Positions 18,355 through 26,365 of a stretch of DNA of 64,000 nucleotides are shown here, piece by piece. The number at the start of each line of letters is the position of its first letter. Position 1 is the stretch's first letter. The translations under genes were made by a program, and so were the position numbers. The notes under the pieces are model-generated. The model had not been told where the DNA came from, did not search any database, and saw nothing but the letters and a program-made list of their open reading frames with translations. Origin of the DNA: Candidatus Binatia bacterium (GTDB lineage: Bacteria; Desulfobacterota; Binatia; UBA12015); NCBI GenBank assembly GCA_029248525.1, contig JAQWJE010000008.1:248001-312000 (forward strand). Reading direction: 5' to 3'.

Positions 18355-19620
18355 TTGTCGGGCATTGAACATTTGCCAATCGAGCTGCTTCCTCATAAAT
18401 ACCCCTTCCTCCTGATCGACAGGGTGGTTGAGGTAGAGCCGGGGAAGCGGCTTGTGGCGCTCAAGAATATCACTCGGAACGAGCCGCAATTCAGCGGTCA
18501 TTTTCCGGACCGACCGATCATGCCGGGAGTGCTTCTCTGCGAAGCGATGGCACAGGCCGGGGGGATGCTGGTCCACGGAACCCTCAATGATGGTTTCGAT
18601 ATCGACCGGGCGGTTCAGGAGTTGTTCCTGGTCCTGACGACGCTGGAGCATGTCCGGTTTCGTCGCCAGGTCGTGCCGGGGGATCAAGTTCGTGTGGAAG
18701 TGGAACTGGTGCGCAAGCACCGACCTCTCTGGAAACTCAAGGGTCGTGCGACGGTCGAGGGTCAAGTCTGCGCACAGGCGGAGTTTTCGACCGTCGAGAT
18801 CGATCCTTCAATTACACCCGGCGGTCCCGAGAAACCGACCTCGGTGGACATCCATGAAACCGCAGTGGTCGCCAAGGGCGCCGAGCTCGAGGCGGGTGTT
18901 GTTGTCGGTCCATACTCGATTATCGGCGCCAACGTTCATTTGGGGCCCGACGTTCGGGTGGAATCCCATGTGACGATCGATGGTCATACCACCATCGGTC
19001 GGGAAAGTGTGATCTCTCCCTATGCGAGCGTGGGTTCCGTCCCGCAGGACTTGAAGTTCCACGGCGAGGATTCGCGATTGGTGATCGGGGAGAGAAACCG
19101 GATTCGCGAGTCGGCGACTCTGAGCATCGGTACCGAAGCGGGTGGCATGGAAACCACTGTCGGGAACGACAATCTCTTCATGAATTTCAGTCACGTGGCG
19201 CATGACTGCAAGGTCGGTGACAACTGCGTTCTGGCAAACGGCGCGCAGGTGGCCGGCCATGTCTCGCTGGAGGACCGCGTCATTGTTTCGGGACTCGCTG
19301 CGATCGCTCAGTTTATCCGCGTGGGCGAATCGGCTTTTCTCGGCGGTGGCTCGATGGTCGTGAAGGATATTCCTCCGTTTTGTCTGGCCAGTGGCGATCG
19401 GGCCCGCCTGGTCGGTTTGAATGTGGTCGGCCTCGAGCGGCGCGGTTTTGCCGCCGAGGAGGTTTCAGCCTTGAAGCAGGCTTATCGTGTCTTGTTCCGC
19501 TCCAAGCGTGTTCTGAAGGAAGCGCTTGCGGAGGTGCGGCAGGACATGGGGGCATGGCCGCGGGCGGTACAGTTGGTCGAGTTCGTGGAGGCGTGCGAGC
19601 GCGGCGTAACGCGCCCCTAG
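18355..19620 (+). CDS. fabZ-lpxA: FabZ-LpxA fusion: 3-hydroxyacyl-ACP dehydratase / UDP-GlcNAc acyltransferase
   Basis: One 421-residue open frame encodes two enzymes. Residues 1 to about 150 are FabZ: catalytic His in LLPHKYPFLLIDRV and catalytic Glu in GHFPDRPIMPGVLLCEAMAQ. Residues about 163-421 are LpxA: left-handed beta-helix hexapeptides (VVVGPYSIIGANVHLGPDVR), the catalytic-His segment SHVAHD near residue 279 and a helical C-terminal domain. FabZ makes acyl-ACP for fatty acid synthesis, and LpxA uses 3-hydroxyacyl-ACP for the first step of lipid A, so the fusion links two users of the same intermediate. I see no stop or internal start signal at the junction. The start codon is TTG. The usual lpxD before fabZ is absent. 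Confidence 0.95.
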   Translation: MSGIEHLPIELLPHKYPFLLIDRVVEVEPGKRLVALKNITRNEPQFSGHFPDRPIMPGVLLCEAMAQAGGMLVHGTLNDGFDIDRAVQELFLVLTTLEHVRFRRQVVPGDQVRVEVELVRKHRPLWKLKGRATVEGQVCAQAEFSTVEIDPSITPGGPEKPTSVDIHETAVVAKGAELEAGVVVGPYSIIGANVHLGPDVRVESHVTIDGHTTIGRESVISPYASVGSVPQDLKFHGEDSRLVIGERNRIRESATLSIGTEAGGMETTVGNDNLFMNFSHVAHDCKVGDNCVLANGAQVAGHVSLEDRVIVSGLAAIAQFIRVGESAFLGGGSMVVKDIPPFCLASGDRARLVGLNVVGLERRGFAAEEVSALKQAYRVLFRSKRVLKEALAEVRQDMGAWPRAVQLVEFVEACERGVTRP

Positions 19621-19629
19621 GCTGTATTT

Positions 19630-20454
19630 GTGGGAGAAGCCAAGCTCGCCTTGATAGCCGGAAACGGCGTGTTTCCGGTTCTGGTCGCTCGCGGAGCCCG
19701 AGCTTGCGGTGTGACGGTCGTCGCGGTCGCGCATCGAGACGAGACCGACCCCTCGATCGAGGAGGAGGTCGACTCCTGCACTTGGGTGAAAGTGGGTGAG
19801 CTCGGCCGAACCATTCGAACGTTCGTCGCCGCCGGCTGCGATCACGCGGTGATGGCGGGAGGCATTGGCAAGGTGCAGGCTCTTAGTTCGGTACGACCGG
19901 ACTGGCGGGGTGCCGCATTTCTTTTGCGCATGCGCACCTTGCAGGACGATCGCTTGTTGCGAGGGATCGCCGAGGAAATCGAAAAGGAAGGCATGCCTGT
20001 CGTGTCTTCAACCAGATATTTACCCGACCTCGTGCCGACTCCCGGGAACCTGACGAAAAAAAAGCCCTCGGCGAGTCAGATTCGGGACATCGAATTCGGA
20101 CGCCGGGTTCTTGCGGCGACCGGACCCTTCGAAATTGGCCAAACCGTCGTGGTCAAGGACGGTCTGGTCTTCGCGCTCGAGGCGGTGGAAGGGACCGACG
20201 CCGCGATTCGGCGGGGGTCGGAGCTCGCGAGCGGCGGTGCTGTGGTGGTGAAGGCCGCGAAGCCGGAGCAGGACCTCAGATTTGATGTGCCCGCGATTGG
20301 TCCCGAGACCATTGCTCTGATGAAGGAAGTCAATGCTTCTGTTCTTGCGGTCGAGGCGGGAAGAACCATTATTCTGGAACGGGACACGGTGCTTGCGGCC
20401 GCCGAGGCCGCCTCCATTCGGATTCTGGCATTTGATGCGGAGAAGGATTCATGA
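19630..20454 (+). CDS. lpxI: UDP-2,3-diacylglucosamine pyrophosphatase LpxI
   Basis: A 274-residue LpxI, the DUF1009 enzyme that hydrolyses UDP-2,3-diacylglucosamine to lipid X, replacing LpxH. Seen features: LALIAGNGVFPVLVARGAR at the start, the MAGGIGK turn, STRYLPDLV, and RFDVPAIGPETIALM near residue 215, the region carrying the catalytic Asp. It starts with GTG, 9 bases after the fabZ-lpxA stop, and overlaps the next gene by 4 bases. LpxI is the form known from alpha- and many deltaproteobacteria. Confidence 0.93.
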   Translation: MGEAKLALIAGNGVFPVLVARGARACGVTVVAVAHRDETDPSIEEEVDSCTWVKVGELGRTIRTFVAAGCDHAVMAGGIGKVQALSSVRPDWRGAAFLLRMRTLQDDRLLRGIAEEIEKEGMPVVSSTRYLPDLVPTPGNLTKKKPSASQIRDIEFGRRVLAATGPFEIGQTVVVKDGLVFALEAVEGTDAAIRRGSELASGGAVVVKAAKPEQDLRFDVPAIGPETIALMKEVNASVLAVEAGRTIILERDTVLAAAEAASIRILAFDAEKDS

Positions 20455-21389
20455 GTTCGAATAAAGCGCGCGCGGCCGTGGTTGGCACCGGTCATCTGGG
20501 AACCTTCCATGCCGAGAAGTATGCGGCTATCGAAGCCTGTGATCTCGTCGGCGTTGTCGATGTGGACCACGAGCGCGCACGCGCTTTGGCTGATCGTCTT
20601 TCCTGCAAGGCTTTTTCGTCGCCGATGGATTTGGTCGGCAAGGTGGACTGCGTGAGTGTTGCCGTTCCGACCACGCTGCATCGCTCTGTTGCCGGCGAAC
20701 TTCTCGAGGCAGGAGTGGATTGTCTCGTGGAAAAACCCCTGGCTGCGAGCGGTGCCGAGGCCGACGAGTTGGTGGCCCTCGCGCGAGAGCACGGCTGCAT
20801 CCTGCAGGTCGGCCATCTCGAGCGTTTCAACCCGGCGTTGATTCGTCTGGCGGGGATGATTCGCAAACCGCGGTTTGTAGAATGTCATCGTCTGGCCCCA
20901 TTTACGCCGCGCGGCGCCGACGTCGACGTCGTGCGGGATCTGATGATTCATGATCTGGATCTGATCGGGCTGCTCCAGCCGGCGGAAATTGTACATATCG
21001 ACAGTGTGGGCATTCCGGTGCTGACGCCAAACGTCGACCTGGCCAATGTTCGAATTCGTTTCGCCGACCGATGCGTGGCCAATGTGACCGCGAGTCGGGT
21101 GTCGGGCAAGCGGGAGCGCAAGTTACGTTTGTTTCAGGAGGATCTCTATCTCGCTATCGATTTGGGGGAGCGCAAGGCGCAAGTGGCACATCGTCGATCC
21201 GGCACCGATGCTGCGCTCGAGATAGACTGGGAAGAGTTGGATCTGGGGGAGGGGGACGCTCTGGAAGCTCAGATTCGGGCGTTTGTCGCCTCCGTTCAGA
21301 CCCGCGCGCGGGCGGCAACCACCGGGGAAGATGGGAGCCGGGCGCTCCATCTTTGTGAGAGAATTCTCACCTCGATGGAGACCGAGTGA
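20451..21389 (+). CDS. Gfo/Idh/MocA-family oxidoreductase (GnnA-like)
   Basis: This 312-residue NAD(P)-dependent sugar dehydrogenase has a Rossmann motif (AAVVGTGHLGTFHAEKYAAI), the conserved EKPLA motif near residue 98 and a substrate His region (DLMIHDLDLI). Its place between lpxI and lpxB is shared with Gfo/Idh genes of other lipid A clusters. In Acidithiobacillus, GnnA of this family, with transaminase GnnB, makes UDP-GlcNAc3N, which lets lipid A carry amide-linked chains at the 3 position. No GnnB-like transaminase lies nearby, so a GnnA role is possible but not shown. It overlaps both neighbours by 4 bases. Confidence 0.8.
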   Translation: MSSNKARAAVVGTGHLGTFHAEKYAAIEACDLVGVVDVDHERARALADRLSCKAFSSPMDLVGKVDCVSVAVPTTLHRSVAGELLEAGVDCLVEKPLAASGAEADELVALAREHGCILQVGHLERFNPALIRLAGMIRKPRFVECHRLAPFTPRGADVDVVRDLMIHDLDLIGLLQPAEIVHIDSVGIPVLTPNVDLANVRIRFADRCVANVTASRVSGKRERKLRLFQEDLYLAIDLGERKAQVAHRRSGTDAALEIDWEELDLGEGDALEAQIRAFVASVQTRARAATTGEDGSRALHLCERILTSMETE

Positions 21390-22522
21390 GCGGGTCGCCG
21401 CATGTGTTGCTGGTCGCCGGGGAGTCCTCCGGGGACCTTCGCGGGGCGGAACTGGTCCGCGCCCTGCGAGACAAGGTCCCCGGCATCACCTTTTCCGGCG
21501 TCGGCGGAGACCGTTTGAGGGCTGAGGGAATGGAGATCCTGGTTGCGGCTGAAGAGCTGTCGATCATGGGCTTGACCGAGGTGGTCGGACAAGCGGGAAC
21601 GATCCTGAGTTCCTATCGAAAGATACGGCGTGCCATTCTTGGCAAAGACGGCGCTCGACCCGACTTGGTGATCCTGATCGATTTTCCGGATTTCAATCTG
21701 CGGTTGGCAGGGGTGGCGAAACGAAATGGGATTCCGGTCTTTTACTATGTGGGTCCGCAGGTCTGGGCCTGGCGTCGGTACCGGATCGGAACTCTTGCCC
21801 GGCGTGTTGATCGCCTCGCGGTCGTGTTTCCCTTCGAAGCAGATCTCTACAAGGGTCTGACCCGGGTGGATTTCGTCGGGCATCCTGCGTTGGAGACCGT
21901 ACGGGCTGATTCCACGCGATCATTTGTACGCGCAGAATTGGGTCTTTCCGAGGAGCAGCGTCTGGTCGCCGTCCTCCCGGGCAGTCGCCGCGCCGAAATC
22001 AACAGCCTCCTGCCGATTTTTCAGGGTGCGTTGGCCAGGCAACGTGACGTCCGGGGTGTGATTGCCCTGGCGGGCGAGGAACTGCGTCCGACAGCGGAGT
22101 CTCTGGCGGACCCCGACCTGCCGATTTTAACTGGTCGGACCTGGGATCTGGTGGCCGCAGCCGATTTGGTTTTGCTCTCGTCGGGTACCGCGACTCTCGA
22201 GACAGCCTTGCTTGGGACACCGATGGTGGTGGCCTATCAGCTTTCTCCGCTGAGTTTCGCCATTGCCAAACGTCTGGTGCAGGTCGACCATATCGCCATG
22301 CCCAACCTGATTCTCGAGCGTCGGGCGGTTCCGGAATTGGTGCAGGACGAGGTGACCGTCGACCGGGTGGCGGCTGCTGCCAGCGAGATTCTGGAGGACC
22401 CGGAACTCTCCGCAAGAATGCGTCGAGATCTGGCTTTGGTTCGTGAAAGGCTAGGAACCCCGGGGGCTGCAGACCGCGCCGCCGACATTGCGATCGAAAT
22501 GCTCAGGCCCGCGAATGTCTAG
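21386..22522 (+). CDS. lpxB: Lipid-A-disaccharide synthase LpxB
   Basis: This 378-residue GT19 glycosyltransferase condenses lipid X with UDP-diacylglucosamine to form the tetraacyl disaccharide 1-phosphate. Motifs include the N-terminal VAGESSGDLRGAELVRAL, YYVGPQVWAWRRYR, the FVGHP and LPGSR motifs, and SSGTATLETALLGTPMVVAYQ. It begins with GTG overlapping the upstream stop (GTGA). LpxC and LpxD are the acyl-chain steps not found here. Confidence 0.95.
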   Translation: MSGSPHVLLVAGESSGDLRGAELVRALRDKVPGITFSGVGGDRLRAEGMEILVAAEELSIMGLTEVVGQAGTILSSYRKIRRAILGKDGARPDLVILIDFPDFNLRLAGVAKRNGIPVFYYVGPQVWAWRRYRIGTLARRVDRLAVVFPFEADLYKGLTRVDFVGHPALETVRADSTRSFVRAELGLSEEQRLVAVLPGSRRAEINSLLPIFQGALARQRDVRGVIALAGEELRPTAESLADPDLPILTGRTWDLVAAADLVLLSSGTATLETALLGTPMVVAYQLSPLSFAIAKRLVQVDHIAMPNLILERRAVPELVQDEVTVDRVAAAASEILEDPELSARMRRDLALVRERLGTPGAADRAADIAIEMLRPANV

Positions 22523-22578
22523 CCAGTTGCGTGGTCTTTTGGACCGCGGGCCTCGAATCCGCTAGGCAAAGGCTGCCG

Positions 22579-24345
22579 ATGCCGGAGCGTTCCAACTATA
22601 AGCGCCTTCTGGCGTATCTCAGGCCCTATGTCTGGCCGAGGTTCGTCGTTGCCCTCTTCGCGACCGTTCTGTTCAGCGCCACCAATGGCGCCGTGCCTTT
22701 TCTGATTCGCTTCATCTACGACGATATCTTCGAGAATCGCGATGCACAGATGCTCACTCTGATGCCCTTTGCTGTTTTCGGTCTTTTTGTGTTCCGCGGC
22801 GTGGCGAATTTTACCAGCAGCTATCTAACGGAGTGGGTCGGTCAGCGGGTCATCGCCGACCTTCGAGCCGACCTGAATCGAGCGATTCAATACCTGCCCT
22901 TGTCGTTCTTCAACCGGACGCCAAGCGGAACGATCGTCTCGCGCATGACGAGCGATGTCGCACAGGTGAGTGCTGCGGTTACGCAAGCTTCGATCGTGAT
23001 CCTGCGCGATACCGCGTCACTAATCGCGACGATTACGGCAGCCTTTCTCATGGATTGGGTTCTGGCTCTGATTGCCTTTGTCGTGTTTCCGGTGGCGGTC
23101 CTCCCGGTTCTCAGTCTCTCGAGGCGGCTCAGGAAATATTGGAAGAAGGGACAGGAGACGCTGGGAGGACTGGCCTCGCTGGTTCAGGAAACGGTTCAGG
23201 GGAATCGAATCGTAAAAGCCTTCGGCATGGAGGATTATGAAGAGAGCCGATTCGGCGCGGAAAACGAGCGTCTCTTCAAGTTTTACGTAAAAGCGGCTCG
23301 CTCGCGCTCGCTGGTCCAACCGATCATGGAGGTGCTCGCGGCGGTCGGGATCGCTGCTGTCCTCTGGTACGGCGGCTACAGCGTGATTCATGGGGAACGA
23401 ACGACGGGTGCCTTCATGGGCTTCGTGGCCGCGCTGATTCTGGTCTACGACCCATTCAAGGGACTCGCTCGAGTCAATGCGACGATTCAGCAGGGGATGG
23501 GGTCCGCGGATCGGGTCTTTGAGATTATTGACGAAGAGACCGATGTCCCGGATCTGCCCGAGGCACCAGCGGTGAAGCCCTTTGCTGGGGAAATGATCTT
23601 CGAGAAAGTCTCCTTCTCCTATCCCCCGCGGGAAGGTGAAGCGGTCGCTTCACCGGCTCTTCGCGGGATTGATTTGAGAATTGCTCGCGGCGAGGTCGTG
23701 GCGTTGGTGGGGGCGAGCGGCAGCGGGAAGTCGACCCTGAGCGACTTGCTGGCCAGGTTTTATGATCCGACCGAGGGGCGAATTCTGTTCGATGGGACAG
23801 ACCTCCGGGAGGTTTCGTTGAAATCCCTGCGGGCTCAGATCGGTGTGGTCACGCAGCAGACGTTTCTTTTTGACGATACGGTCGGGGCCAATATTGCTTA
23901 TGGTGGCGACGCGTCCAGTCTTGAAAAACTCGAGGCTGCGGCGCTGGCTGCGCATGCCAGCGAATTCGTTCATAAACTTCCATCCGGGTTCGCCACGGAA
24001 ATCGGCGAAGCCGGGGTGGCCTTGTCGGGCGGGCAACGACAGCGCCTGGCCATCGCACGCGCCTTGCTGAAGGATGCTCCGATTTTGATTCTCGATGAGG
24101 CGACTTCGGCTCTGGATTCGGAATCGGAGAGGTTGGTGCAGGCAGCGATCGATCATCTGATGACCGGGCGGACAAGTCTGGTGATTGCGCATCGCCTCTC
24201 GACGATCCGACGTGCCGACCGGATCGTTGTTTTGAGCGACGGACGGATTGTGGAAGAGGGTACGCACGAAGCCTTGTTGGCCCTCGGGGGACAATATCGG
24301 CGCTTGCATGACCAGCAGCAGCTTTTCTCGGAGCCATCCGAGTGA
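22579..24345 (+). CDS. msbA: Lipid A flippase MsbA (ABC transporter)
   Basis: A 588-residue half-transporter with an N-terminal six-helix domain and an ATPase domain: Walker A GASGSGKSTL near 377, signature LSGGQRQR, Walker B ILILDEATSALD and the switch His (IAHRLSTI). Length and position in the lipid A operon support MsbA, which flips core-lipid A to the periplasmic leaflet. The frame allows a GTG start at 22531; the ATG at 22579 gives the typical N-terminus and is preferred. It is followed by the acyltransferase gene with a 4-base overlap (GTGA). Confidence 0.93.
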   Translation: MPERSNYKRLLAYLRPYVWPRFVVALFATVLFSATNGAVPFLIRFIYDDIFENRDAQMLTLMPFAVFGLFVFRGVANFTSSYLTEWVGQRVIADLRADLNRAIQYLPLSFFNRTPSGTIVSRMTSDVAQVSAAVTQASIVILRDTASLIATITAAFLMDWVLALIAFVVFPVAVLPVLSLSRRLRKYWKKGQETLGGLASLVQETVQGNRIVKAFGMEDYEESRFGAENERLFKFYVKAARSRSLVQPIMEVLAAVGIAAVLWYGGYSVIHGERTTGAFMGFVAALILVYDPFKGLARVNATIQQGMGSADRVFEIIDEETDVPDLPEAPAVKPFAGEMIFEKVSFSYPPREGEAVASPALRGIDLRIARGEVVALVGASGSGKSTLSDLLARFYDPTEGRILFDGTDLREVSLKSLRAQIGVVTQQTFLFDDTVGANIAYGGDASSLEKLEAAALAAHASEFVHKLPSGFATEIGEAGVALSGGQRQRLAIARALLKDAPILILDEATSALDSESERLVQAAIDHLMTGRTSLVIAHRLSTIRRADRIVVLSDGRIVEEGTHEALLALGGQYRRLHDQQQLFSEPSE

Positions 24346-25082
24346 GGCTGCTGCCCGCGGGATCTCGCCGGGAACGAGCTTTCGTCTGGATGGGAGGTCT
24401 GCTCATCTTTCTCGTCCTCCAATTCCTGCGTTGGACGACGCGATCTTCTTTCGAGGGAGAAGAGGAACTTTTCTCGCGCTTTGCGTCTGAGGAGCCTGTG
24501 ATCCTGGCTTTCTGGCACGGCCGGCTTGCGATGATGCCCTTTGCTTATCGAGGTCGCGGTGCCTGCATCATGAATAGCCGTCATCGCGACGGTGCATTGG
24601 TCTCTCGGGCGATCGAACGCCTGGGGATCGAGGTCGTGCACGGTTCGAGCACTCGGGGGTGGGTGGGTGGATTGAAGGGCCTGCTTGCGGCGCATGAACG
24701 CGGTCTCGATATCGTGGTCGTCCCTGACGGGCCAAAAGGCCCGCGCTGCAAGGCCAAGCCGGGCATTCTGCAACTGGCGCGCGCGACTGGTGCGCCGATT
24801 TATCCAGTTGGCTATTCGGCAACGAGTTTTGGATTTCTGTCCCGCAGCTGGGATCGACTTCTGCTCCCCAAGCCGCTCTCTCATGTGCACTATGTCGCGG
24901 GCGATTGCGTGCGGGTTCCGGCAGCGGCAAGTGCCGCCGAGATGGAAGAAGCTCGACGTCTCCTCGAGGCGCGCTTGGTGGGCGTGGCCGCGCGCGCCGA
25001 CGAACTTGCCGGTATTCCAGCGGCCCTGTCGGCGGAATGGTTGGCGACAGCACCCGCGCCTTCGGCGGGATCAAAGGGCTGA
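24342..25082 (+). CDS. DUF374 lysophospholipid acyltransferase-like, possible lipid A late acyltransferase
   Basis: A 246-residue protein with one N-terminal hydrophobic stretch and the DUF374 core: AFWHGRLAMMPF (HX4-type catalytic block), the HRDGALVSRAIERLG strand, VVVPDGPKGPRCKAKPGILQLA near residue 127 and GAPIYPVGY. DUF374 proteins include LpxJ, a Campylobacter/Helicobacter acyltransferase that adds a secondary chain to the lipid A precursor before Kdo. Position between msbA and waaA fits that role. Substrate and order are not shown by sequence. It starts with GTG overlapping the msbA stop and ends in a 1-base overlap with waaA. Confidence 0.83.
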   Translation: MRLLPAGSRRERAFVWMGGLLIFLVLQFLRWTTRSSFEGEEELFSRFASEEPVILAFWHGRLAMMPFAYRGRGACIMNSRHRDGALVSRAIERLGIEVVHGSSTRGWVGGLKGLLAAHERGLDIVVVPDGPKGPRCKAKPGILQLARATGAPIYPVGYSATSFGFLSRSWDRLLLPKPLSHVHYVAGDCVRVPAAASAAEMEEARRLLEARLVGVAARADELAGIPAALSAEWLATAPAPSAGSKG

Positions 25083-26365
25083 TGGCTAAATTTCCGGCAC
25101 CTCTGGTTTTGCGGCTTTATAACCTGCTTCTCGCACTCGTGGGGATGATGAGCCTGCCTCTCGTCCTGCTTGGTCTGCTCTGGCGGGCTGAAGCACGCCG
25201 GGGTCTCGCTGCGAGACTCGGTTTCGGTTGGCCTGCGGGAACCCCGGGTGAACTTCTCTGGGCGCACGGAGCTTCGGTGGGGGAGGTGGAAGCACTGGCC
25301 CCTCTGGTCCGTCGCTGGCAGGTCGCGCATCCCCAAGCGCCGGTCGTGGTCACTGCATTGACACTGACGGGAGTCGCAACGGCCCGCCGACTCCTTCCCG
25401 GCATTCATGCGATTACGGCACCGCTGGATTTTCCGCTGGTGACCGGTCGGCTCGTCCGGCGGCTTCGCCCATCGCTTTTTCTGTTCACCGAAAATGAATT
25501 ATGGCCTAACCTCCTGTTGGCCCTGCGCCGGAAAGGGGTGCCCTCGGTGCAGGTCAGTGGGCGTGTTTCGGCCGGTGCTGCGAGTGGGCTCGCGATGTTT
25601 CCCCGATTCTCTCGCGCGGTCCTCGAATGCGTCTCGCGCTTTTTACTGCAATCCGAAGCGGACCGGAGCCGTCTCCTGTCTCTCGGGGTCGATGCGGAAC
25701 GACTTTTTGTCACGGGCTCCTTGAAGGGAAGCGGGGAGGTTCAGGAGCCTCCCGCGGTGCTTGCCAGCCTGGCCTCCCGAGAGCTGGTCGTGGCGGGCTC
25801 GACCCATGCCGGTGAGGAATTGCTTTTGGCGGAAGCGCTGCAGTCGCTGCAACGAACCCATCGAGATCTCCTCCTCATTTTGGCCCCGCGTCATCCGGAG
25901 CGCTTCGTGGAGGTAGCGGATCAATTATCCGATATGGAAATCCCGTTCCTGCGCAGGAGCGAACTCGTGGGCGCCAGGTTCCCGAAAGGCCCGCAGGTGC
26001 TGCTGCTCGATACGCTGGGAGAGTTGGCGGGCTGCTACGGGATGGCGCGAGTCGCATTCGTGGGCGGTAGTTTGGTGCCCGTGGGTGGGCACAACCTTCT
26101 CGAGCCGGCGCGCTTTGGCGTCCCCATCGTGGTGGGGCCTCATATCGAATCCGTGGCTGAGTTGGCAGACCGGCTGGAAGCTGCAGGCGGACTCCGTCGC
26201 GCGGCAACTGCTGCCGAATTGGCAGTGGAGATCGAGCATTTTCTTCATGTCCGCGATCCGGAGGCGGCCACCGCAGCGCGTGCGATGGCGGCAGAGCTCT
26301 CCGGTGCGCTCGACGATACCTGGAGGGCACTCGAGGTACCGCTGAATGGAAGGTCGCTGGTATGA
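25082..26365 (+). CDS. waaA: Kdo transferase WaaA (KdtA)
   Basis: This 427-residue GT30 enzyme adds Kdo from CMP-Kdo to lipid IVA. It has an N-terminal membrane anchor (LYNLLLALVGMMSLPLVLLGL), the conserved WAHGASVGEVEALAPL with the proposed catalytic Glu, the FTENELWPNLL block and the C-terminal GGSLVPVGGHNLLEPA. The ATG overlaps the previous stop as TGATG. A longer upstream frame reaches 24905, but this would overlap the previous gene and lacks the family start. Confidence 0.95.
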   Translation: MAKFPAPLVLRLYNLLLALVGMMSLPLVLLGLLWRAEARRGLAARLGFGWPAGTPGELLWAHGASVGEVEALAPLVRRWQVAHPQAPVVVTALTLTGVATARRLLPGIHAITAPLDFPLVTGRLVRRLRPSLFLFTENELWPNLLLALRRKGVPSVQVSGRVSAGAASGLAMFPRFSRAVLECVSRFLLQSEADRSRLLSLGVDAERLFVTGSLKGSGEVQEPPAVLASLASRELVVAGSTHAGEELLLAEALQSLQRTHRDLLLILAPRHPERFVEVADQLSDMEIPFLRRSELVGARFPKGPQVLLLDTLGELAGCYGMARVAFVGGSLVPVGGHNLLEPARFGVPIVVGPHIESVAELADRLEAAGGLRRAATAAELAVEIEHFLHVRDPEAATAARAMAAELSGALDDTWRALEVPLNGRSLV

